From contig CM055096.1 of the NCBI GenBank assembly GCA_029204225.1, positions 62,974,957 through 63,038,956 on the forward strand: DNA of 64,000 nucleotides, written 5' to 3'. Position numbers and translations under genes: made by a program. Position 1 is the first letter of the stretch, and each line of letters opens with the position of its first letter. The notes under the pieces are model-generated. The model was not told where the DNA came from. It was given only the letters and a program-made list of their open reading frames with translations, and did no database searches. This stretch comes from Diphasiastrum complanatum. Its lineage: Eukaryota; Streptophyta; Lycopodiopsida; Lycopodiales; Lycopodiaceae. This document shows positions 1-11,514 of this stretch, in pieces.

Positions 1-368
1 ACCATGATCAAGTTCAAAGGTGCACTTGCTCCAGGTATCAATGGGAAATTCTTGTAGCAATGCCCGTATTTGCAATCTTGGCAAAAGGGTATAAACATGC
101 CCTTGTGAGAACATTATGCAATTCTGTGTCCCTCGCCGCATCCATAGCAGCCATAGATTCTAGCACCTTGACGTTGAGGTTGAGTGACATAGGTCGCATA
201 ATATTCGTTGATGGCCAAATCTACATAGGGTTCATTCGGATCGTACGACTGCTATTGCTGCTCAGGTTGGGGTGGCATTTCTTGTTCTGTTGCTGTCAAA
301 TTCACATGAGTCACTTGATTGTTAGTCGGCCCTGGTGGTGCAGGTAAAGCCATGCGCTGCTGATTATC
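1..368 (-). pseudogene. Ty3/gypsy gag fragment with zinc knuckle
   Basis: Read on the minus strand, this stretch gives a Pro/Gln-rich segment and then a retroviral-type CCHC zinc knuckle, CYGCGEGHRI followed by a stop and a Cys at the right spacing. Such knuckles sit near the C-terminus of gag and bind element RNA during packaging. The surrounding composition (runs of PPQPEQ, then YDPNEPYVDL) is that of Ty3/gypsy gag rather than the copia proteins next door. At least two in-frame stops make it a relic. It continues off the left window edge and is cut near 368 by a copia fragment. The family call rests on the knuckle and general style only. Confidence 0.5.
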
Positions 369-369
369 T

Positions 370-1005
370 TAGCTCCACTATTGGTAATTGTAGTAATTCC
401 ATGAATATCCAAATGTACAACTTGAAAAGGCTTTGTAGATCTAGATGTAGATCTAGTATAAGGTAGTCTATGTGACTTTGACAAAGCACAAGACTCACAA
501 ACATGATTAATACTAGTTAAGGATCTTGGAAGACCAATCACAACTTGCTTCTTAGTCATTACCTCCAATGACTTGAAGTTGAGGTGCCCCATCCTTTTAT
601 GCCAAATCTCTTGAATAGATATTTTCTCACTTGCCATACATCCTTTGGTTAGCAATAACACAAGCATCTAGTTTGAACAATTTCTCTTGCCTTTTACCTT
701 TTGCAATCAAGACATCTTTCCTTTTGATCATGCAAGCATCTCCATCAAACTCAGCTTTGAAACCTTGCAATTGACTCACACTAAGTAAATTCTTGGTAAT
801 AGAAGGTATGAACAAGACAACCTTCAAATGAACATTCCTATTCGTAGAGAGAGAAATAAGAATCGTGCCAATTCCTTTGATTGCACACTCACCATCATTG
901 GCTGTATAGATTACCTTCTTGTCATCTTCATATGCCACCAAAGAAGTGAAGTACTCTTTGTGATAAGTCATGTGTGAGCTTGCACCACTATCAATCCACC
1001 ATGGA
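370..1005 (-). pseudogene. Ty1/copia protease, GAG-pre-integrase and integrase start
   Basis: On the minus strand the retropepsin motif WWIDSGASSHMT begins near 1000 and keeps the catalytic DSG. It is followed by the usual copia stretch (GEC.IKGIGT, then LLSVSQL). After a frameshift around 640-665 comes the GAG-pre-integrase zinc domain (WHKRMGHLNFKSL, then CESCALSKSHRLPY) and the first integrase strand (VVHLDIHG). Homology stops near 370, where a gypsy gag fragment begins, so the integrase core, reverse transcriptase and RNase H are missing. The copia assignment is secure from the motif order. The element is dead from truncation and frameshift. Confidence 0.85.
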
Positions 1006-1011
1006 TCTAAC

Positions 1012-1170
1012 TATTCAAAATCTTCTCAATATTCACGATCATTATCTCATAATATTCGTTTCTCAATATTCACAATTTCACATCAGTATTCACAATGTTC
1101 ACAATCAGTATTCACAATATTCACAATCACTATTCACAGCATTCACGATCCAAATATCAAAATCTCTATT
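1012..1170. repeat. degenerate minisatellite (tattcacaat)n
   Basis: About 150 bp are built from variants of TATTCACAAT and TCTCAATATTCACAATTTCA. The array begins directly behind the protease motif of the copia fragment, in the position of the gag-protease linker. It probably arose by slippage in the dead element. Confidence 0.7.
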
Positions 1171-1205
1171 TCTTAGTATTTGCAATTTCAAATCATCACA
1201 AATCA

Positions 1206-1760
1206 CCAATAAAGTAGTCTTCAGGACACATCTCTGAAAGTTCAACCATTTTTTCATCCAATATAGGAGACATTTTCTATATGTCCTGCAAAAGAAAACA
1301 CAATTACAAAATTATAAGTGGATAAAGATCAAGTGTTCTTGATGAAAACTTATTGATGAATTATATCTGTCACAAAAAAACCATAATCAGTTTGTATGTT
1401 TTCTTTGACTGTTGAGGGTCTAAATGATAAGTGAGCACCATGCTAGATGGTGAGTCTCTAACCTCTACACATGATGCCATTCTTGTTGTTTCAAGAACAA
1501 ATATTGTTGCCATGTATGATCTTAATTCCTAGTATGTCCATTATACAGAGTTTTACTCCTAACTTGAGTCTGGACTTCATTGTTGAATATGCAATCTTTC
1601 TCCTGGGTGTTTTGTCTTCTTTGCAAGGTTGTACTGGCAGCCCCATTGTGGAAACATCTATTGATGACCAGATTGCAATCATTTTATATTTCATTCCATT
1701 CATTCTTGGTTATTCTCTGTTTTGCATTAATAATGACAGTATTAGCTCTTTTATTGCTCT
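1206..1760. other. unassigned stretch between copia fragments
   Basis: Open frames of 70-97 codons exist on both strands, but none shows a recognisable domain and their composition is that of random AT-rich sequence. It lies between two copia fragments and may be decayed element DNA. Confidence 0.3.
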
Positions 1761-2278
1761 CTAGTAGGAACGATACCCGTTTATACTACAAATATCAGTC
1801 ATTTTATTGTTGGTATGTCGCGACAAGAAATCATAGTTTGTATTACTAACAATTGGCTTACCTTTTTTATCATAAGTGAGTCTCAAAGGTTGTTGCATTT
1901 CTCTTGATGTCCTCCTTGGCTTTTGATTTGAAGTAGGTCCTTCAACATCAACATCCAATGTAGCATCAATCTCATCATCAACATCAAGAATGTTAGATCC
2001 AATGTCCACAACACCACTTGAAGGATCTTTTGGAAAACTTCCCTCATAAAAAATGACATCTCTTCCGATGACCACTTTCTTTGTTGAAGGAATGTAAACT
2101 TTGTAATCCTTGCTTACCTCACTATAGCCAACAAATACACCTTTCTTTGAAGAAGAATCCTTCTTGGTTCTATCATCAAGAGTGATGTTGATCTAGCAAA
2201 TACATGCAAAAGTTTTGAAAAAGTTGACACTCGGCCTTCTACCAAACAATATCTCAAAAGGAAGACCTAGTAAGCTGT
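1761..2278 (-). pseudogene. copia integrase C-terminal part and linker
   Basis: The minus strand reads LPFEILFGRRPSVNFFKTF, then KGVFVGYSEVSKDYKVYIPS and VVIGRDVIFYEGSFP. This is the end of the copia integrase, where the conserved FVGYS block precedes the V..RDV.F block, followed by a low-complexity acidic linker and LRLTYDKKGKP before the missing reverse transcriptase. One in-frame stop falls in the first part. The fragment starts abruptly at 2278, two bases from a + strand copia fragment broken at nearly the same protein position. Confidence 0.8.
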
Positions 2279-2280
2279 AA

Positions 2281-2740
2281 GAACATCTTCATTGGCTACT
2301 CAATGCGCATAAGGCATATTGCATCTATGATGTTGATTCATGTCAGATCTCAGTCAGTCGTGATGTTGTCTTTCTTAAAGACAAGTATCACGATGCAACC
2401 GATGCAAGAGTATGCCACAACAGCTCCACCATCCATCGTTAGGCAACGACCTACAACTGTTTAGACAAGGGAGTTTGTCCCAACAACTCTGCTTACCATT
2501 GATGGGCCTAGACCCACGATTGTTTAGCCACAAGATGCTATGATCTCAGTCATTCACCAAGGAGAATCATCCACTCAAGCACCTACAGCTCGAAGGTCTG
2601 CAAGACAACAACAACAACCTGATCCTTTTGTTCCTCAGGCGTTCATTAGTCACGATGAACCTGCCACGGTTGCAGAAGCTCTATCAATGCCCGATGCAAA
2701 CAATTGGAAGGCTGCCATGGATGCCCTTTTTCGATCAGGA
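2281..2740 (+). pseudogene. copia integrase end to reverse transcriptase start
   Basis: The + strand gives IFIGYS, then after a -1 frameshift AHKAYCIYDVDS, ISVSRDVVFLKDKY, a Gln-rich linker with SARQQQQPDPF, and EPATVAEALSMPDANNWKAA, the start of the copia reverse transcriptase domain. Several stops occur between 2440 and 2530. Homology ends near 2733-2755, where a minus-strand copia gag fragment begins. It is a relic of a different copia lineage from the minus-strand fragment to its left. Confidence 0.8.
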
Positions 2741-2838
2741 TCATCCTTATCTTGAACTTCCACATGTGGAAGTCATCTGGTTTGAATTTGTTGATCAAGC
2801 ATATATCTAGGGTTGAATCTTCCATAGCGATCGAGTAG
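2733..2838 (-). pseudogene. copia gag N-terminal stub
   Basis: From an ATG at 2838 the minus strand reads MEDSTLDICLINKFKPDDFH and then MWKFKIRMILIEKG, the standard beginning of plant copia gag (the K.....F..W...M...L block). It is cut after about 35 codons by the + strand reverse transcriptase fragment. The primer-binding site and LTR lie at higher coordinates, in the correct order for a minus-strand element. Confidence 0.75.
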
Positions 2839-2917
2839 CAGAGATGAAACATAAACAGTTGGAACAGCTCTATAGAGCTAGAATAAATCCTGGATTCTAG
2901 TAAGCCAATGAACCTTG

Positions 2918-2929
2918 GCTCTGATACCA
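2918..2929 (-). other. retrotransposon primer-binding site (initiator tRNA-Met)
   Basis: The minus strand has TGGTATCAGAGC, complementary to the 3' end of plant initiator tRNA-Met and the usual minus-strand DNA primer site of copia elements. It lies 80 bp upstream of the gag stub. A second version, TGGTATCAAAGC, lies at 2981-2992 with the same flanking bases, so the site appears duplicated. Confidence 0.8.
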
Positions 2930-2993
2930 CTTCTGTGCGAACAGGCAACGATATTACTCTATGGACAGAAATAGATATCAGCTTTGATACCAC

Positions 2994-4090
2994 TTCTATT
3001 AGAAGAAAAACAAGGAAATTGTTATAACCAGGACCGTGGATTACTTGGAGAATGGAGTTATGAGCAGTTCTTTGTGTGTGAAATCAGATTATCAGTGTAG
3101 GAGCCATAGACTGCCGTGAAAGAGAGATTGCAAAAGGATTTAGGCATCTGAGACAGCCATGCAATTCTCTAATATTGATTACTTGATATGAAGAGAATGT
3201 AGAATTAATTCAGGTGTCAGAGACAGCCATACAATTCTCTTTTTAATAATGTTTGTGTGAGAGGAGCAAGAGTTATCATTCAACAAGAATGCGAAGAGTA
3301 GAACAATAGCGAATCTGTATATTGAAGTTGTAAATACAACGATCAGATCGCAATACAATTGCGCTGATAAGCGCGTGATCCTACTAACAGATTCAAGACA
3401 ATTGCTAAGGTTCTAAAATAGTTCTCTCTCTCTCTCTCTATGATCACTAACTCTGCGGAGTCAAGTACTGATAAAAGACGTTCTCCGCTATCTGACCTTA
3501 TGTATCATAATTCTCTCTTCTAGAATATGATCGCTCAATTACATGTATATATACATATCAGTTAAAAAATCTTGTACTAATTTAACTTTACAATTACAAG
3601 ATTGATAACAACTGTTAATCTGATCAGTGGATCAGTTCGTTGATGGAGCGTAAAGGCTTTTTGGTCTGATAGCGAAAGTCCGTGTATTTCGTAGCAGATT
3701 GGAAATGCGACACTTCTTGGCCTTTTGGCCGTTGCCTTTACCTGAGGGCAGCCTTCAGGATTTGTAAGACACCTTCGGAATTTGAGACACCTTCGACGTT
3801 TGTAGGACATCGCCTTTGTCTGTAGGACAACTTCAACCTATTGTAGGGCAAGTGTCGCCTGTTTTTTACCTGTTGAAAACTGCATGCAAATATGTAGTGT
3901 CGGGTTTTTCTTCAATTTTTGCCTGTGTAGAAACCCGTGTAAAACTTGTATTTCGCCTGTCAAAAAACTCAATGTAAAAACAGTGTCGGTTTTTCGCATT
4001 TTTTGGCTGTGGAAAAAATGCGAGTAAAAACCAGATTGTAGCGATAATTCATTTTCTGCAGGTTACATTTGAGAGAGTATAATCTAGAGA
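2994..4090 (-). repeat. copia LTR (approximate limits)
   Basis: This stretch precedes a primer-binding site in minus-strand reading and so sits where the 5' LTR belongs. It has no coding potential. It contains the GTCGCATTTTT/AAAATGCGACACT motifs shared with four other LTRs in this window (near 13.9, 21.5, 38.7 and 41.8 kb), a short CT tract at 3423-3439 and repeated GACAGCCAT(G/A)CAATTCTCT blocks at about 3160 and 3220. The outer end is not defined: I see no clear TG..CA terminus or target duplication. Confidence 0.55.
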
Positions 4091-4099
4091 AGGAAGGAG

Positions 4100-5005
4100 G
4101 GCTGTTGGGATGAGTAGGATTCAGATGGCATGACCGTAATTACAATAACTGATAACCAAAGGAGACGACCCTTTGACAAAAATTGCATGTGACAAATTCC
4201 CTCGATATGATGATGAAATTGCATCTGCCATACTAAGAACCTATTTTAACTAGAAGCATTTCATTTTAATTAAAAAAAAAAACCCTCCGTGCTATACCCT
4301 TCAAACTAGCATACTTACATACAAACTTAGCTCCTCAAGTTTCTCCAAAAAATTATTTTCATTGTGTTATCAATTTATATTCTATTTCTCAAACATCCAC
4401 ATGCTTTTGATTTAGAGCTTCAACAAATAGCCATAACCTCCACCTATCAAGGACAATATCAAATTTAGTGATGTAGTCTGAGTGAAGATCATCTATTCCC
4501 TTACTTTTTAGCAGAAAACCATGCAAATGAGTCTGATGTTGGAATGGTGCCGCGTAGGTTGTTATTTGCTACATAGGTTGTTATTTGACAAATATCTTCC
4601 ATCATAAAACAAAAGATTGCTCAATTCCATACCTCTTATGTTTACCATCAAGGAGCACTTATAACGCCAAAAAAATCTAGATGAGGGTCTTAAGTGTTGG
4701 TTTATGAACGATAGTTTGCTTGGTCTACGATTGATTACGATTGCAGTGGACGTGACGGAAGCAGAACATGAGAGGCGATTATGATAAAAAACGATGTCTC
4801 TACCAATAGTAAGAAAAACAATGAACAGTAGTAACTGTGGTTTCAGGAACGTGGATTGACTAGGGAATAGAATCAAAAGCTTGTTATCCCTTTGGGTTAT
4901 CAGAGTAGGAGTCTGAGATTGCCGTAGTTGTAGGATTGCGAAGCACTAGGCGTCTTGGACAGCCATGCGATCCTCTGTCTCTGATAACCATGTTTATGTG
5001 CAAGA
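4100..5005. other. unassigned, with LTR/leader-like end
   Basis: AT-rich sequence without a recognisable protein. The last part (4880-4990) holds GGACAGCCATGCGATCCTCT, related to blocks at 3160, 3220 and 12,470-12,545, so it is likely a piece of a copia LTR or leader joined to the integrase fragment on its right. Confidence 0.4.
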
Positions 5006-5009
5006 GAAA

Positions 5010-5745
5010 CATCATAGACCATGGCTTTAGAAGACAACATATAGATCCAAGAATATCTTGTATAATCATCTATAAAAGAGACAGTTTGCTCCTCCTTTGC
5101 TCTTAGTTGATGAGAAATGAACATCAGAGTGCACAAGTTCAAATGATTGCTTTCTTGATACTTGATCTAGGAAAAGGCCTTCTGTGTGATTTTGCCAGCA
5201 CACATCACAAGGTAGAAGCTCCTTTGACAATGTCTTTGGTAGTCCAACAACTTTTCCTTCTTTGACCATAGATTGCATGGCTTTGAAATTGGGATGTCCA
5301 ATCTCTTATGCCACAGATCCTCCTGAAGAACCTTGGTCTCATAAGCAATATCTGAAATGTTAGCACTCTCCCTAGAATCTAGTTTGTACAACTTACCAAT
5401 TCTAGATCCTCTAGCAATAACTTCATTTTCTCTTGAGATTATACACTTGTCAACTTGAAACTTGACATCCAATCCACTATCAAACAACTGTCCTACACTA
5501 ATGAGATTCTTAGTCAATCTAGGTACATACAGTACATCATGTAAACAAAAAGATTTTGATGATGATGCATGCAGTCAAATACTACCTATTCCTTCAATGC
5601 TACACTCTACATCATTAGCAGTATAGATTGATCTTTTTACACCTAGATAAGGCATGAGATTAGTGAAAGAGTTCCTAGAACTAGACATATGGGAACTAGC
5701 CCCACTATTTATCCACCAAACTTCTTCATTCTTAAAAGGAAAAGA
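5010..5745 (-). pseudogene. copia protease to integrase start, protease active site lost
   Basis: The minus strand continues from gag into the retropepsin motif, read here as WWINSGASSHM. The catalytic Asp is Asn (codon at 5707-5709, GAT to AAT), which would abolish protease activity. Then come IYTANDVECSIEGIG, a frame change, MTKNLISVGQL, the GAG-pre-integrase region (LWHKRL, CDVCWQNHTEGLF) and the integrase start FELVHSDVH and SFIDDYTRYSWIYML. The pieces lie in at least three frames, and homology ends near 5010 before the rest of the integrase catalytic core. Confidence 0.85.
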
Positions 5746-6659
5746 TGAAAAAGTAGACATCATTAATGAATCCTCTCTTTCACTCTCAATACCCTCACAC
5801 TCATCCTCGTTAGTAAGGTTAGCTTGCCTAGATTGGTTCTTCTTCTTGAAACGGTTTGATGCATAGTGTCCTTTCTTGCCACAGAAAAAGCACTTGATCT
5901 TAGATAGCTTCTTCTTGCCACTGGATGTTGCAGCTTGTGAGGATTGATCCTCACCACCTTCTTTGGATTTGTCCCTCTTGAAGTGTTGTTGTCCTTTGCC
6001 CTTGCCTCTTGACTTGTCTTTGATGAAGAGTGCTTTGTCATCTCTACCATCTTTCAATGAAATTCTGTTGATCCTTAACATCTTGTTCTCTTGCCTGCTT
6101 TCTTCAGTAATGAGAACACCTTGCAGTGTCTCCAAGGTTGGAAGATCCTCCCTGACAGCATAAGTCTGCACAATATTGTCATACTCATCTCTAAGTCCAT
6201 TTAGGACTACTTGAACAAGTTCAGTGTTCTTAAGAGCATCACTAATACCAGCTAACTCTTGATGAAGATCCTTAACTCTCATGACATATGATGAAGCACA
6301 CTCTCATCTACTCTTTGATAACTTAGAAAGATTTGATTTCTAAGTGTAAGCAATCTAGAAGTATTCTTGATTTCATAGATTGTTTTTAGAGTATCCCAAT
6401 CTTCCTTGGTAGTGGTGCATGTACTGATCTCTCTTAACACTTCATTGGTTACATTCATTTTTATAAAATGAAGGGCTATTCTGGTTCTTTTGTGAAATGC
6501 TGTAGCTTCCTTAGGTGCAACAGGTTCTTCAGCTCCACTCACAATATCCATTACATCCTATAGAATCAATAATGGTTCCATTCTGATCTTCCACATTGCA
6601 TAATTGGAAGATGTTAATCTCTCACTGTGCTCCAAGAAATGTGAACCAGATGAAGACAT
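5746..6659 (-). pseudogene. copia gag (nucleocapsid)
   Basis: The likely start is the ATG at 6659 (MSSSGSHFLEHSERL, then NYAMWKIRMEPLL). Gag continues in other frames as TRIALHFIKMNVTNEVL and DWDTLKTIYE, then as a longer open stretch from 6282 (KNTELVQVVLNGLRDEYD) through a basic linker to a zinc knuckle at 5851-5892. The knuckle reads CFFCGKKGHYASNR: the fourth zinc ligand Cys is Arg (codon 5851-5853). Gag would form the capsid and package the RNA. Frameshifts near 6550 and 6280 and the lost ligand show decay, though the frame from 6282 to 5575 remains open. Confidence 0.88.
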
Positions 6660-7490
6660 CTTCTCTATGAGAAATTCTAGTAATGATAAAAAATGGAGTT
6701 GAAAGGTTGTTGCTTGACATCTCAATCTAGGATCTAGCACTAATGTTGATCCAACCTATGAAATCTAGCAACAGATGTGAGAACAAATTCTCAACACAGA
6801 AAATCAATCTTTCTTGAATTTGGATCTTGCTTCAGTCACAAAAAAGAAGCACATGCAAGCAAGAAGTCTATCTCTCCCACGAGTTTCAAAGTATAGATAA
6901 ACTCTCTAGGAACTTACTTTCAACTCAAACATAGTAATATTTGTGAAATGAAAAGTCTAAGATCTCAAAACACTCACTTCTATCCAATTCTACTTGATTG
7001 ACAGTGAAAAATGATGAAAATGGTGAAAAAGACATATGTGTGCTCACTTTGGCATATTCCACGAGTTGAGTACTCTCTCAAACTCTCTGATTGCCTAAAA
7101 CTCTCCTAAAAACAAATCAAATTGATTTAGAAACTCGAGAAACACATTCTACCAATGGAAGATAGAAGGCTGGAGCGCAAACCGCACACTTTCACCTCGA
7201 GAAGTGCGCAGGCAAAATTACACAGTAGGGGCCCTGCTGCGATATGCTCACGGGTGTTGGGTTTGATGGAGATGGTTAGTTTGTGGATGAGGAAGGCATG
7301 TCAGTCGTATGGCACAACCGTGGGGCCAGGAAATCCTAGGAAGGACTCCACTATTTGACTCAGCAGCATGGACTGGATTATGTCCTTGCGAAATGTTGAA
7401 ACAACCAAAAAGTTGTTCAATAGATGCATCGCCGTTTGTATGACTGGTTTCGTGATAGCCTCTATCAGGTAACCATGGTTAGTTTGGATC
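6660..7490. other. 5' flank of copia gag, unassigned
   Basis: In minus-strand reading this is where the leader, primer-binding site and LTR of the 5.0-6.7 kb copia element should be. I see no perfect TGGTATCAGAGC. The minus-strand TTGGATCAACATTAGTGC near 6735-6755 might be a diverged leader. Around 7150-7350 the sequence becomes GC-richer, with open frames on both strands but no domain I can name. Confidence 0.3.
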
Positions 7491-7494
7491 AGAA

Positions 7495-8035
7495 CTCTAA
7501 TTCTCACAACATTTTCTTATTTTGATTTATTGCATATATATATATACAAAGTTACAGATATCATGTCTAAACTATTCTTTTGAACATGTGTTAGGCACGA
7601 TGTGATGTTTACAAGATAATTCTAAACTATTTAGTGTAAACTATATAGTCTACAAACATTTCAATGAGTAGTTACTATATATAGTAGCATGTTCAAACAG
7701 TTACATAGTCTGCATTAGATTTGGCAGAGGAAGAGCTCCATTTTTAGTGGTACCATTCGATAGTCGAAAGTTTTGACAATCGATAGTGTCGAGGTTGTCG
7801 AGTCGAGTCGAGTCAATGTTGACTTGTCAATGTCAATGGTGGTTCGTTGAACTCGAATATTCGTTGTCCAATTGACTTTTGCTTTGCTTAGAATATCCAT
7901 GTATTTTTGCAAACTGTTTAAATATGCATGTAAAACTGTAGACTATCTTGAAGAATAGTTCATTTGTATAGACGGTTGTAGAGAGTGAGTAGTTACATTG
8001 TATTGGAGTACCCAGAAGACAGAATTAGGTGATCT
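7495..8035 (-). repeat. LTR copy, family shared with 12.86-13.43 kb
   Basis: About 540 bp align along their length, in the same orientation, with 12,862-13,400. Shared blocks include GAACATGTGTTAGGCAC, TAGTCTGCATTAGATTTGG and GAGTCGAGT. The copy at 13 kb follows a copia RNase H remnant in minus reading and is its 3' LTR, which gives this copy the minus orientation. No coding sequence adjoins this copy, so it may be a solo LTR, or the pair may flank a 4.8 kb remnant. Confidence 0.7.
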
Positions 8036-8339
8036 AAGATTAAAGTTTGACAAGAGAATGCCCAAGGTGCCACATATTGGGATAGACATTATGTTAACAT
8101 GAACAAAATGCTTTGAAAGTTTCAAGCTGGGGATTGAATACACTTAAAATTTTAGCTCACCACTTAGAACCCCAGATAGAGACTTAGGAAAATTCCATTT
8201 TTGCCATTTGGTGGATGTGACAATTATTGGAAAGGAAAAAGTTTTGGAAAGAATTTTCCAAGTGTATGAGGGGAAGTATGTCATATTTTTAGCTAACAAT
8301 AGTTAGCTACACTTAATTTTGGAATAAAATGTCTTAAGT
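8036..8339. other. unassigned AT-rich stretch
   Basis: No protein, RNA or repeat signal recognised. It follows directly on the LTR copy. Confidence 0.3.
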
Positions 8340-8770
8340 GGTCGAGGGGACTAGCTCGACCCAATATTTATTATGATAATGTGGGGTTAAGGGCCTCATG
8401 GTATATTATCATAATCAATGGCTTGGTGAGGCCAAAGGCCCTCGATGGTGGATCTATATGAAACTAGCATTGTGGCCCAATTAGGCGAGGTGTTCCAGCT
8501 CACTCCCGTTTGGAAAAGGGGCTTGGAAGGTATAAATATTTCCATAGGCCTCTCCAATGGGATACTTGAGATTGTAGCCATATGCTGTTGAGGTGATCTC
8601 TCACTTCTATGTTGAGTTGATGCTAGTGGTCCATAGCTTGGGAGCTTGATCCATCTAATCTAGATTGGTTGGGTTGGTTTATTCCACCATCCATCTCTTT
8701 GGAGCTCTCTTTCGAAGTCTTTTTGGAATCATCAACTCATGTAAGTAGTTATCACCCTTAATTCTAGTTG
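8340..8770 (+). repeat. possible solo LTR with TATA box
   Basis: A GC-richer island in AT-rich surroundings. It has repeated GTCGAGGGGACTAGCTCGAC-like text, a TATA-like GGTATAAATATTTCC at about 8528-8542 and pyrimidine-rich sequence after it, and it holds no open frame with a domain. The layout resembles an LTR promoter, but there is no second copy in the window to prove it. Confidence 0.3.
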
Positions 8771-11514
8771 GGTGCAATAATTTGAAAACCATGACATGGA
8801 TAGTTGAGCTAATTTTTTTTCTTTGAAACTTGGATCCAACATGTGGTTGAAATTCAACCATACAGTTGAGCTTCAAAAACTATTCTATGAGGGTATGTAG
8901 ACTCATGCTACTAGAAACCAATTTACCATTGTAAATAAATAAGAAAAACAAATCTAGTAGTGATTTATTCATAAGTACTCCAATATACATAAGACTGACT
9001 AGGCAAACTAACTATCTATAGTAAATGTTTGACTCTAACTAAACTATTCTAAAAAAAAATCAACCATTAGTCAATTCCCCTTTTAAAAATGAGACCTTGG
9101 TCACGGATCACTGATGGTATGGAATGTGCATTCTAGATCATTTTTGTAACATATCGTAATCCACCACAATCATGGTTTAAATTACAACTGCTTAGGCTAA
9201 ATTTCTTTTAGCTTCAAGATAATATCATTGTATAGATGCATTCTTCAAAGAACATGTGGTACTTCGAGCTGTGTTGACCACTAAACTAAATAATTGCCTA
9301 AAAATAAACATGTTTCCTATATGATCGTCATGGAAGTGTGGTGCTTTGATTTGTGTTGACTACAATGATTTAATAATTGCCTAAGAATAAGCACAATTAC
9401 TATATGCCTGTCATGGAATTTGTGGAACTATGAGTTGTGTTGCCTACTGGACTAAATATTTTCATTTGTGTAGTTGGGTTGACAGCTAGAGTACTAATTA
9501 TAGTCATGCTTATGATTTGAAATATGAAACTAAAACATGGTTGTATAGAAGGTAGATAGATTAAAGAAACCTAAACGTGTTAAAAAACATGTAGTCCAAA
9601 ACATGTCACCAAACAATCTCTCTTGGAGTCGACTATGGAAATAGGAATAAGCACTCATTGTCAATCTCAAACATGATGGAATAAGAGCACTCATTGTCAA
9701 TATCAAACATGATGGAGCCCTCTGCATTAATGACAACATTTGTTGAAAAGTTTGAAATCCTATAAATAGCTTAGTCGCATATATTCTACTTAGATATTGA
9801 CCATCAAATATGAATCCTGTAAATCATATGTATGGCCAATAACTAGACCACTCTATTCTAAAAATCAATACCTCTAAAACTATGTGCATAGCTTAAATAA
9901 CAAAATTCATTGAGTGAACCATCTTAAAAATAGATGTGTACATTGTATTTCAAATTACTTATGAGAGATGAATCATACTCATGTTTCTTGAGAACTCACG
10001 AATGGGGGGACTACAACTATGGCATTCAATGTGAAGTGAAGTATTTGCAAGTTAGCTAACAATAACTTTAAGGTAATCATCTTGCCAGTAGCTATTTCTT
10101 GCAATTGGATCCAAAGATTTTTTTCCCTACATCATTCTGAATAGACTCTTTTTTCCTATTGGGGCTAGAACTATAGAAAACTAAGAACAACCGGCAAAGA
10201 ATTTGATGAATGTGTAGCAAATGCAACCATATATGTTCAAAATAAAAAAAACTTCTTTGTAGTTTGCATGGAAGCTCAACCATGGTCCTAATTTGTCTTC
10301 TAGCTATCAACAAATTCTATGCAAATCAATGCCCAAAAATCGCTAAAAAACTTTAACATAAATAAGATGTTGATGTTTACTAACTCTAACTTGACTACTT
10401 GTCCAGCTCTTAGCCCTTTTTGGTAGGATAGAAGGCCCAAACCACAACATCTCATCTTGTCTAAGTTATGAGAATATAAAAGAGAACTATTTGGTGCCTA
10501 GGTTTGAGCTCTAGAACTTACTACTTGATTCCTTAAATTATGAGAATGGCATAGAGAATTTTTTTATGTTGGCAAAGAAATTTAGTGTTAAAAATTTAGA
10601 TTCTTAATGAACATGTGAGGCTTCTTCAAAGCAAGTAAAACAACCAAAATTGGGCAAAGTATCTTCTATGTAGTAACATTGTTAGCTTATTCCAAGAACA
10701 TAAGGTCAATCATCTTCAAACTAATAAAAAAATAGATAGATCCACTTGCAATTATTAGAACGTAGACAATTTCTTGAATTTTGGATGTGAAGTGGTGGTG
10801 CTAAAGAGAATTTTAGTTATTCTAACCCTATGGGTCCACAATATTGATGAACAAATTTGCTATCTTTAAGAACTTTGCTATTTTGATGAATAACTTTGTT
10901 GTCCTCTGTGCTTTATTTCCTTGTCTTTCAAAATGTTCCTGGAATTCACATGATGTTTGTACATATAATTTACACTTAAAATTTCATTTTACATTTCATG
11001 AAAATCTTATTTTAGAATCTTTAATATACTTCCAAATAAATAGAAGTTCTTTCAACTTTCATGAAGTCTAGACTCCAACATAAATATGAAGGGTTGAATT
11101 TTGAAACTTTGGAAGTTTGGAAGTTGAATTTTTGGAGTTAAAACTATAATATTTATGTAAGCTTCATAAGTTGTAATTTGAAGGAAGTTGTAAGTTGGCA
11201 AACTTGCCCATTGTGCAAACTTCAAAATTTGGGACAAGCTTTGTGGATGACCCATTGTAAAGTGCCATATCTTTGAAGTTTGTGGGTTGTAAATCTTCAT
11301 TTTCGATATCATTGTATAGAGCATTAAATTATAAATTTTGCCACTTGCAAAGAGTAAATTGTCAGGTTTCAAGGAAGCATCATGTACTTATTACAACTAC
11401 CTTACTTAGCTCATGAATTTTAAATCAAATTGTAGCCATTCAAAACCATGGTTTTATACAAGTTATGCACTTCAGTGTGGATGGCCCAAAATTGCAAGTG
11501 CCTATCAAATGCAA
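8771..11514. other. AT-rich intergenic sequence, nothing recognised
   Basis: Open frames are short (up to 106 codons), and none shows a domain. It may be the interior of an old element between the LTR copies at 7.5 and 12.9 kb, but no gag or pol motif survives. Confidence 0.4.

Noticed and set aside
1012-1170. CRISPR-like array
   Set aside because: Units are short, degenerate and contiguous without spacers, in a plant nuclear context; it is a minisatellite.
7155-7507. Possible hAT-like transposase piece (ESFLGFPGPT in minus reading)
   Set aside because: Only one short phrase recalls that family, and nothing supports it on either side.
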